Both the position numbers and the translations under genes were made by a program. A stretch of DNA of 64,000 nt. Origin: Plantago major (taxonomy: Eukaryota; Streptophyta; Magnoliopsida; Lamiales; Plantaginaceae). This document shows positions 55,384-64,000 of this stretch, in pieces. Under the pieces are notes generated by a model. That model saw only the letters and a program-made list of their open reading frames with translations. It was not told the DNA's origin and made no database searches. Positions within the stretch are counted from its first letter, which is position 1. Every line of letters starts with the position of its first letter. The stretch is from positions 90,300,914 through 90,364,913 of the forward strand of contig CM048839.1 in the NCBI GenBank assembly GCA_026545765.1, in the 5' to 3' direction.

Positions 55384-56543
55384 GTACTTCCTGTACTCAG
55401 AAACCTTTTGAGCTATTCCTTAGTTTCCCAAACTAAGTACTTCCTATGCTCAGTAACCTTGGAGTTATTCCTTAGTTTCCCAAACTAAGTACTTCCTGTA
55501 CTCCACACCGATTTAGGTGTTGGTTAAGGTAGTTTGTCAGGTGAGCTTCTTTAATAACTTGTTCAGTTATTCAGATAGCTCTATGAATCAAGTATACTTA
55601 ATACACTTTGCAATGTATGGTATCTTGTTCTTTACTGACCCAAGTCTATGATAAGTGTTCAGGAGAATGAATCTCAGATATGAAATCTTAGTTCAACTCT
55701 TTCACAAATAACAAAGCTTGTTAAGGATCAGGACACTTAGAACTTTTGTGCTACTTAGAATCAAGAGCTTTGGTCGCAACAGAAAGCTTGAAGGTAAGTA
55801 GTGTGCTTGAGAGAGCTTGTGAGAGTATTCAATGTAAGTTCTGTGTGTAAGTTCAAGGTGTGTTCTCAAGCATTCTAAGTGTTGATATTTATAGATGAAT
55901 TTGAGTGCCGTTTGAATAGTATCCGTTAGGCTTAACTCAATTTCAAACTATTGATATCTGAGTATAGTAGTGTAGTAGGTTTGTCTTCTTCTTCGGTTAC
56001 CGCTTGTGTTCAGACATTTCTGTCCGCGCATTTAATGCACTGTACTATACTTTGTCCTGTAGTGCCAATGGAACTATGCATGCTTTCTGAAGCCTTGCAC
56101 GTCCTTTTCCAGAGACTATCACAACTCCAGATATCACTTGTTAAAAATATATTGTTTCCCGGAAACATAATCTTTATCCAAGGTATCTGAGTGTAGATAT
56201 CTGTGGGCACTTTTCCTCGTTTCAGAAACCTTTTATTTCTCAGATATCTTTTGCAACACCATTTATTTAAAAATGCTTGTGTCTTCAAGATATCTGGTCA
56301 TAGGTATCTGAAAAACCTGTATCTTCAGCAATCTTGTGCAGTCTTCAGATCTTCAAAATTTGTTGAACGTTTCCTGTTGGATGCCTTCTTCTTGGTCTTC
56401 TTCAGAGAATAAAAATTACATTCAGAGACCTAACATCCTATACAAGATTGGCTAGACTATCATACTTAGTGAGTTTCCTCTTTTACAGTGTTCAAGTGAA
56501 CCAAGAGTACTAACCACCTTTCTGAGCTAAGATAAGTCATTAG
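55384..56543 (-). repeat. Internal LTR-derived segment within the copia extra gene
   Basis: This stretch matches the LTR from about 51678 to 52781, ending at TAAGTCATTAG on both sides, but has 2.4 instead of 1.5 copies of the 53-bp block. To its right the exon sequence GTTGCC resumes. To its left the coding sequence itself resembles the LTR (reading SEYRKYLAVKAG), so the junction may have formed by homology. Confidence 0.7.
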
Positions 56544-57474
56544 GTTGCCTTGAAACACTTTAGATGTTTTGGCAGAGTATGAGCCTTGAAGAATTGAAGT
56601 AGGTCCTTGTTCAAATCTCCAGGCACCACTAAGGCACTTGCTTGAGCCTGAAAGAGATAGTTTTGAGTTAGTTTCAAAACTTTTAGTAGATATCTGGGTT
56701 TTAGAGTAGTCAAGTATCTGTGTTACCTGTGCAACAGCAACAGGCTCAGAAGGTTGGACTATTGAGGTTCCAGGTGCCTCAGATATCTTGGTGTGAGGAG
56801 GAGACTTGGAAGTCTGATCCTCAGCATCCTCTCTTTCTATTTGAACCTAAGATTAAAAACAACGTAACACTTAGAAATTTATCTGGAGAGAAACACTTAG
56901 ACAATTTGATATCTGAGATGTCAATTACCTCCACAGTAGGAGGCTCAGATACTCGTCTCTCAGAAACTTGTACAGTTTCTGGTATTCTCTCTAGTGATGA
57001 AGGTTTGGTGGCCTCATCAATTTCCATTGGTTGAGGGGATTGAGTGGGCAATTCCCTAGCAACTTCTACTTCTGTTTGAGCCTATGAGTAGAAAGTGTTA
57101 AGTATTTAGAAAAATGAACAGAGTAATATTGTGAAGAATATAGATATCTGAGATATATACCTTCTCAATAGAAGGCTCAGATACTTGTTCCTCAGAGACT
57201 TTGTGAGTCTCTGGTTGATTCTCTGATGAGTTAGGCTTCTCAGCCTCATCATTTTTCTTCTCAGTTGGAGCCTGTTAGAAACAAAGAGTTAGTCAAGTGT
57301 ATATAAAAGATATCTGAAAAGTTATGTCAAAAGAAACTATTTTCCACCTGTAATACAGGCTCAGGTTCCTTAAGTGGTGAGGCTATGGGGCCTCCTTCTC
57401 AGTTTCTAAGGCAAGCTTTGCAGCTTCCTCTTGTTCTTTTGTTTCTAATTCAGCCTGTAACAAAGAATTTTTTT
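56544..57474 (-). pseudogene. Middle of the copia extra gene: repeated short exons and introns
   Basis: Minus-strand introns with GT...AG ends are inferred at 57455-57537, 57272-57347, 57082-57160, 56847-56928 and 56648-56726 (76-83 bp each). The exons between them (57348-57454, 57161-57271, 56929-57081, 56727-56846) mostly start G(C/T)(T/C)-Gln/Pro and end with a KVSE..VSEP motif. Three have lengths divisible by three (111, 153, 120), so they can be added or lost without frame change. The 107-bp exon does not keep phase, which may be damage. The encoded segments are Glu/Pro/Ser-rich and probably disordered. It continues into 57475-59320. Confidence 0.6.
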
Positions 57475-59320
57475 TTATAAGTAACAAGATTTAGAAACAT
57501 AAAATTTCACAAGTGGAGAGTTAAACCATTCAGCTACCTGAGCAGTGTCAGGCTGATTGGTCTCTGGAACATGTAACCCTTCTATGCTTTGGTGTTGTTG
57601 TTCCATTTCAGCTTCTTTGTTTGAAGTTTCAGGTACTTCAGAACTTTCCTGAGTGACTAACTCAGTTGCCTCCCCTGTTTGATCATTCTGAGCAGGTGTC
57701 TCAGTTTGATCGCTCTCTAGGAGTTGGGGAACCTGCTCATTTGCAGGATTTTCTTCAACATATTGCATTGTTGGCATGTCGAAATGGAGTTCATTGACCA
57801 TTTCATCAACCACTTGTGGCTGTTGTGGTTGTGGTTGTTGTGGTTGTCTGGAAGCAGAAGTTTGAGTATTTGAGAGCTCTTCCAGATTTTTAAGTGTGGT
57901 GTTGACATCAGCGTCTACCAACACTAAGTCACCACTCATCAGGGCTTCTTGAAGTTGTTTATACGTGACTTTCCCTGATGGTGTGTTGGCACCAACAACC
58001 TTTGCTATAGGTGCTTGCTCAGCAATCTTTGAGCTAGTTGCTTTCTCAGCAACCTTGGACCTTTTGGTCCTTTTTCCCTTGGCCTTGGTTCATTTTTCAG
58101 TAACCTTGGGGGCTGGGATCTCCTCCTCCTTGTCCGATTCGTCATCAAAATCTGGAACGGAGTTATCAACAATCCCTGCTGCTTCTGCAGAGAGTATTTG
58201 AAGTTTCTCACTGCTATTATCAGCATTGATGGGTTCATCAGCAGTGGCGGCAGGTATCTGAGAGTCGACATCCATAATGGGTATGCCTTCTGATTTGCCA
58301 GCAGACTTCTTTTGTGAAGTTCTGTGCCTTTTGGTCACAACGGAACCGTCAGATACCTCATAAGTCTTTCATTTCTTGGAACCTTTCTCAGATGCAGTAA
58401 CTTTTTCATCATGTTTGTATACTCATATTTGTAGAGTAGGTTACTATTGGCAATGTCTGCCGTCTCTCTGAGCTCAATGCCAAGGCACTCCAGTAAGTAG
58501 CATATCTTCAGTCCATAGCTTACTGTAGCTTTTGGCTCAACAAGGCCCTTAACGATTTTAGGCTCAAAGCCTTGTATCTTCTTCACAAATTTCATGAAGG
58601 CGTACTTCCCCCAATCAAAAGGGTTTTCCAGCCTTTTGTTTTGTTGATTCAACAAGAACATCATCATCCAGCGTTCTTGGCTTATCTGGTCAGCTCCTCC
58701 TTGTAGACCATCAAAGCATCTGTGAAGAGTACATGCCAATACATCCCAGTGAACCAACAGATGTCTGGTTCTGATGTCAGCAAGTTTGAAGTCGATGGGT
58801 GTGTCTGGCTTGTCAAGATCACACACATCACTATATAGTTGCATCACACCTTCAAGGAGATCTTCATCCTTGGTGTCAATTTCAAAATCCTTTCCAAGAT
58901 TTTGAAGTTCAAACAGCTCACAGAAAGCTGTTTCGTCCAACAGGATTTCTTGTCCTTGGACTTTAGTCTTGATAGACACTGTCTCAGTGCCTTCAGAGAC
59001 TTTGGAAATAATTGTGGAGTTGTTGTAAAACTCCAGGACATCCAGTGAAGAAACTCACTGGGAAGAGCAGATAGAAAGCCCTTGATTTGTGCCTTTTCAA
59101 GCATATCAAGTACCAACTTTCTGTCACCGTTTTTTATTGCGATTAGGTATTCCTCAATCATGGCACCACCCCAAATCATCCTGTGATTTGAAGTCCAATG
59201 ATCAGGATTGAATTCTCCAATCAACCGATTGTTTGTTATAACCAGCACTGGTGCTTGCTTTTCAGCAGTACCAGATGTAGTAGCTTGGGATTTCTGGGTA
59301 AGAGCACGCTTTGGAGCCAT
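57475..59320 (-). pseudogene. N-terminal part of the copia extra gene
   Basis: The likely start is ATG 59318-59320 (MAPKRALTQK). The first 250 or so residues form a domain with FNPDHWTSNHRMIW, EFLHW, a switch of frame near 59045-59055, then LDETAFCELFELQNLG and WGKYAFMKFVKKIQG. It has some likeness to the 'putative plant transposon protein' domains found in other plant retroelement extra genes. A basic segment and a Gln/Pro-rich segment (SRQPQQPQPQQPQ) follow. Breaks: the frameshift near 59050, a change of frame near 58340, and a TGA at 58090-58092. It lies downstream of pol, the env-like position, but shows no membrane features. Confidence 0.6.
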
Positions 59321-60045
<725 letters not shown>

Positions 60046-60338
60046 AGATATCCGAGTACCTGTCTCAGAAATCTTCAAATAGCCATTTTACCCTTTAACC
60101 TTTGATATCTGAGTACCCGTCTCAGATACTTGTTTCACCTTTTGCCTTTGATATTCTGGATTCCTGTTCCAGATATCATATCTCTTCTTTTTCCCTTCTT
60201 AATCATACTGAGTTTCTATCTCACTCACATTTTTAGCTTCTTTTAGTATATGAGTTCCTGTCTCAGATACCTTTTTGCCTTGAATATCTAGATGCCCGTT
60301 CCAGATATCTTTCTCCTTTCTGAATTTCTGTCTCAGAG
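60046..60338. repeat. Array of about seven small hairpins with matched arm changes
   Basis: Hairpins lie near 60047, 60104, 60150, 60206, 60247, 60284 and 60319. Loops are 6-7 nt of the form T-N-Y-C-Y-G-T (tacctgt, tacccgt, ttcctgt, tgcccgt and so on). Arms are of two kinds: CTGAG with CTCAG, and CTGGA with TCCAG, both inside GATAT...ATATC. The best are 60107-60129 (8 bp perfect) and 60150-60177 (10 bp with one bulge). The array separates the RNase H end of pol from the extra gene; the last hairpin overlaps the pol stop. Confidence 0.72.
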
Positions 60339-61673
60339 ATTAGAACTTTTCAGTTCATTTGGTAGCTCCATTAACCCAAGACTATGTCTCAAGGTTAAGA
60401 ACCTGCTTTCTTGCAAAGGCTTTGTAAAGATATCTGCAAGTTGGTCTTCAGTTCCAATCTTGAGTATCTCTATATTGCCTTTTGTCAACATGGTCTCTAA
60501 TGAAGTGGTGTCTAACATCAATGTGCTTTGTTCTTGCATGAAATTTAGGATTCTCTGAGTTATGGCAATAGCACTTGTGTTGTCAAAGAAAATCGGAGTT
60601 TTCTCTTCATTGACCTCATAGTCTCTGAGTTGTTGTTGTATCCACAATATCTGTGAAGCACAACACACAGCAGTAATATATTCAGCCTCTGTGGTAGATG
60701 TGGCAATTGAGTTTTTTTTCTTGCTGAACCATGATATTAATCTGGCACCAAGAAATTGACAAGTTCTTGAGGTGGTTTTTCTATCAAGCAATGATCCAGC
60801 ATAGTCGGCATCAGAATAGACAACCAAACTCAATCCACTGTCTTTTGGATACCACAATCCAACTTCTACAGTACCCTTTACATACCTTAATATTTTCATA
60901 GCAATGTTGTAGTGTAATTGCATTGGATTTGTCAGAAATCTAGCACACACTCCAACTGCATATTGAATATCAGGTCTACTTGTAGTGAGGTAAAGTAGAG
61001 GCCCAATCAATTTCCTATACTTGTGTTCTTCAACACTCTTGTCAGATTCAGTATAGGTCATTTTGGTTCCAATGCTCATAGGTATCTTAGCATTCTTTTC
61101 AGAAGACTTTAGATTAAACTTGTTGAGCATATCCTTTGCATACTTTGTTTGGCTAATGAATATTTCATCATTAAGTTGCTTGACTTGCAATCCTAAGAAA
61201 TAGTTTAATTCTCCCATCATGCTCATCTCAAATTTACTTTTCATGAGCTCAGCAAAGTCTTCACAAAGTTGCTTGTCTTTAGATCCAAATATAATGTCAT
61301 CAACATATACTTGAACTAGAAGTAGTTTCCCTTTATGTTTCATAGTAAAGAGTGTTTTATCAACATCTCCTTTCTTGAAGCCACTTTCCAGCTAGTATTT
61401 GGCTAAAGTATCATACCATGCTCTCGGAGCCTGTTTCAGTCCATACAGAGCTTTCTGAAGCTTATAAACCATTCTACTTTTTGTGGAAACCTCAAAGCCT
61501 GGTGGTTGTTTAACATAGACTTCTTCAGCAAGTTCACCATTTAGGAATGCACTTTTAACATCCATCTGATAAACTTTAAAGTCATTATGAGCTGCAAAGG
61601 CTAGAAATAGTCTAATTTCATCCAATCTTGCAATTGGAGCATATGACTCATCAAAATCTAGTCCTTCTGTCTA
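60333..61673 (-). pseudogene. Copia pol: reverse transcriptase (C-terminal part) and RNase H
   Basis: Read leftward: [16 protein letters not shown] (out of the preceding stop), [26 protein letters not shown], the catalytic YVDDIIFGS at about 61290-61315, then the copia RNase H with YSDADYAGS, TTEAEYI and FFDNTSAI. Stops lie at about 61671 and 61394. Near the end of RNase H an AG duplication at about 60549-60556 and an extra A at about 60478-60484 shift the frame over about 24 codons and restore it. Underneath, the original FHARTKHIDVRHHF is still readable in the other frame. ADIFTKPLQ closes the domain. Confidence 0.9.
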
Positions 61674-63388
61674 GGTGAATCCCTTGGCAACCAACCTTGC
61701 TTTGTTTCTGGATATTTCACCAGACTCATTCATTTTATTTCTGAAAACCCACTTGGTTTCAATTACAGATATTCCGTCAACAAATGGAACTAGTTTCCAG
61801 ACTTTGTTTCTCTCAAATTGATCCAACTCTTCTTGCATTGCAGAGATCCAATCTTGATCCTTTAATACTTCTTCTATAGTTTTAGGTTCAATATTTGAGA
61901 TGAAACATCCATAAAGAGAGTCAGCAATTGCTCTCCTAGTTCTAACTCCTTGGTCTAAAGGACCAATCACATCCTTGGCAGGATGATTTCTTATCCATTT
62001 CATAAAGGGTTTTGAACTAGTAGGATCAATATCATTTTGATCTGAATGTGAATCAATATGATCTTGATAGGATACTTGTGTAGTATCTGAGATATCTGGC
62101 ACATGGGAAATGCCATGGATATCTAACACTTTTTCAGTGTTAGAGATATCTGGAATTTGTTTTTCAGCAATCTCATTCTCAGAAACCTCTTCATGATGAA
62201 GGTTCTCAGTAACCTGTTCCATTTCTAGAATTATCATAGGAAATTCTTCATCATGTCTTAGAGTCATCTGGTTGTTACTAAGCAATGGTTGCTTTCCATC
62301 GTCAGATTCATCCTCTAAGTGAATGATAGAGTTTTCTTTTGAGGATTCTTCTTCAGAATCTTTAATCATCAGTTCTTTGAACCTATCTGAGAGTTCTTCA
62401 TTCAAGGGTACTTTCTTGTTTCCTTCGTAGAAGACTACATGAACAGATTCATCAATCTTTTGCGTTCTTTTGTTGTAGATTCTGTAGGCTTTGCTATTCA
62501 GAGAATAATCAAGAAATACTCCTTCATCTTCTTTTGGTTGAAATGTTCTAAAGTATTCCTTTCCATTGTTAAGAACAAAACATCTGCAACCAAACACCCG
62601 TAGATGTGTGATACTAGGGGGTCTACCAATCAAAAGTTCATAAGGAGTTTTGTCATGGTGTTTGTTAATCAAACATCTATTTTGAGTGTAGCAGGCTGTG
62701 TTAACAGCTTCAACCCAATAGATTTCACTAATTTCAGTGTCAGTAAGCATTGTTCTTGCTGCTTCTTTTAGGGTCCTATTCTTCCTTTCAGCAACACCAT
62801 TTTGTTGTGGTGTCCTTACTAAAGATAGTTGATGTTGTATACCTTTGCAGGTACAAAACTCTTTCATGTACTGGCTCACAAACTCAGTACCATGGTATGT
62901 TCTGATTACAAATACCTTGTCATTTTTCATGACTTCATCTTATTCAGCAAGTTGGGTATCTCAACCCTTGCATCAGATTTTTGTTTGAGAAATACAACCC
63001 AAGTGAATCTTGAGTAATCATCAACAACAACCAGACCATAGTTCTTTCCTGCATAGCTAGTTACAAAGGATTCAAAAAGATCCATATGTAACATTTGCAG
63101 TGGCCTTTCACTGGAGTGTGTAGTTTTAGACTTGAAAGATGTTTTGGATTGTTTTCCCATTTGGCAAGCTGAGCATATACCATCTTTTCTATATACCATT
63201 TTGGGTAAACCAACCACCAATTCTTTCTTGGCTAGCTTGTTCAGAGTTTTGAAGTTCAAGTGACTCATTCTTTTATGCCATAGCCAGTTTTCTTCAGTGT
63301 GGCCAGATTGACTCACCATGAGACATTCTTCAGTTGTGGCAGATGCCCAGTCAGCAACATAAAGATTTCCTTTTCGCCTAGCAACCAA
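61674..63388 (-). pseudogene. Copia pol: integrase and start of reverse transcriptase
   Basis: From 63388: the zinc-binding module (WLWHKRMSHLNF, then CSACQMGKQ), catalytic core with LHMDLFES, a frame change near 62930, then IRTYHGTEFVSQY and NGVAERKNRTLKEAART. In the family the motif is IR(S/T)D(H/N/R)G(T/G)EF; here the catalytic Asp is Tyr (about 62898). A linker with repeated PDIS motifs (62055-62225) precedes RT, which starts KLVPFVDGISVIETKWVF and stops at TAG 61671-61673 in GFTQTEG context. The element cannot integrate by itself. Confidence 0.9.
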
Positions 63389-63709
63389 GACTGTCTACTT
63401 TGACTCATTGTCAATTACTTTGCATAATTTTGACTTGATCTTGACAGTGTACCCTTTGTCTATCAATTGACTCATGCTTAGGAGATTATATTTCAATCCC
63501 TTTACATGTAGTACTTCAGAGATTGTAAGAGCTCCAACCTTCAGATTTCCAAAACCTATGGTTGGATTTTCATCTCCTCCAGCAAATATAATAATTGGTC
63601 CTTTATCGCATTTTCTGTAGTTAATCAGATTTGCTTTGTCTCCTGTCATGTGCTTCCCACATCCACTATCAAAATGCCACTTTGGGTTCTTCCTCAGAGT
63701 GTTCTGCAC
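63389..63709 (-). pseudogene. Copia pol: aspartic protease
   Basis: The active-site motif WHFDSGCGKHMTGD is clear (D-S-G). GYTVKIKSKLCKVIDNESK ends the open stretch at a stop codon at 63395-63397, where the frame otherwise continues into the integrase. The domain would process the Gag-Pol polyprotein. The region to its right (63710-64000) carries the preceding part of the polyprotein. Confidence 0.85.
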
Positions 63710-64000
63710 AAAACAGGAAACAAGGAGTTAGGCTCTCATTCCAACAATGGAACCTCTGGACTAAAGAATCTCCCTGTATGAATCCATTTCTGAATGAACT
63801 TCCTTGGGATATTCTTTTGTCTTGTTGGAACATAAGGAGGAATTTTAGGTAAATGATTGGTGTCATTATCATTTAAAGCTATTTTCCTTCTTGGTGTGTT
63901 CCTTGGTGCTCCTCGTGGTGCTTTCAGATACTTGTCAGATTGCTGAGTCTGCTTTTTTGCAAACTTAGCTTTCCTTGAAAGATTTCTTCTAGCCCTGGTA
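63710..64000 (-). pseudogene. Copia gag-pol, upstream part, cut by the window edge
   Basis: The minus strand encodes a basic stretch (NLSRKAKFAKKQ, KAPRGAPRNTPRRK) and RKFIQKWIHTGRFF. At least one stop lies before the protease. Gag proper, the primer site and the other LTR lie beyond the window. Confidence 0.6.

Noticed and set aside
60046..60338. Hairpin array considered as a CRISPR-like or tRNA-like array
   Set aside because: Units are too short and too variable, spacers are absent, and no tRNA features (A/B boxes, anticodon stem) are present.

Overview
The window is nuclear DNA of a higher plant, most likely a eudicot. It holds plant-type LTR retrotransposons with TG...CA ends, GT-AG introns and a tandem array of LOB-domain (LBD/AS2-like) genes. 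I see no bacterial or organellar genes, no tRNA or rRNA, and no CRISPR array. Almost all of it is transposon sequence layered onto the LBD array, and most coding regions are broken. The species cannot be told from the sequence alone.

Layout. (1) 14-18306 is a minus-strand Ty3/gypsy block of the Tat type (dual RNase H: RT, RH, archaeal-type aRH, INT). It has three LTRs in an LTR-internal-LTR-internal-LTR arrangement: one near-complete element and one internally deleted element. (2) 18307-44090 is an array of about 2.1-kb LBD repeat units. It holds five LBD copies (18425, 20529, 23010, 26284 and 42751) and is broken up by LTR-like insertions (21998-23009, 23458-24647, 26321-27669) and by a complete 13-kb plus-strand gypsy element (28644-41710) flanked by the 5-bp duplication GTAGT. 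Only the copies at 20529 and 42751 are open, and only 42751 keeps all four LOB cysteines. (3) 44091-50770 is a truncated third gypsy relative that keeps part of an LTR, the antisense gene and a hairpin-rich 3' region. (4) 50771-51270 is a fragment of another LTR-like repeat, split by (5) a minus-strand Ty1/copia element of SIRE/Maximus type running from 51271 past the window end, with 1.5-kb LTRs and about 7.5 kb of extra-ORF sequence between pol and the 3' LTR.

The gypsy elements carry a second gene antisense to gag-pol. Its protein resembles the plant 'putative gypsy type transposon' (Transposase_28) family. In all three copies it has its own TATA box, a 5'-UTR intron beginning GTAAGT, and coding introns. 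Downstream of it, two of the copies have another TATA box followed by hairpin-rich apparently non-coding sequence.

The strongest unexplained signals are arrays of small hairpins whose arms change in step: 60046-60338 in the copia element, and 5888-6118 and 49926-50200 in the gypsy elements. The next are a run of repeated in-frame exons with short GT-AG introns in the copia extra gene (56544-57537) and a set of CTCACCGCGGTGAG palindromes in a solo LTR (24217-24336). All statements were made by reading the sequence; no database search or folding program was run.
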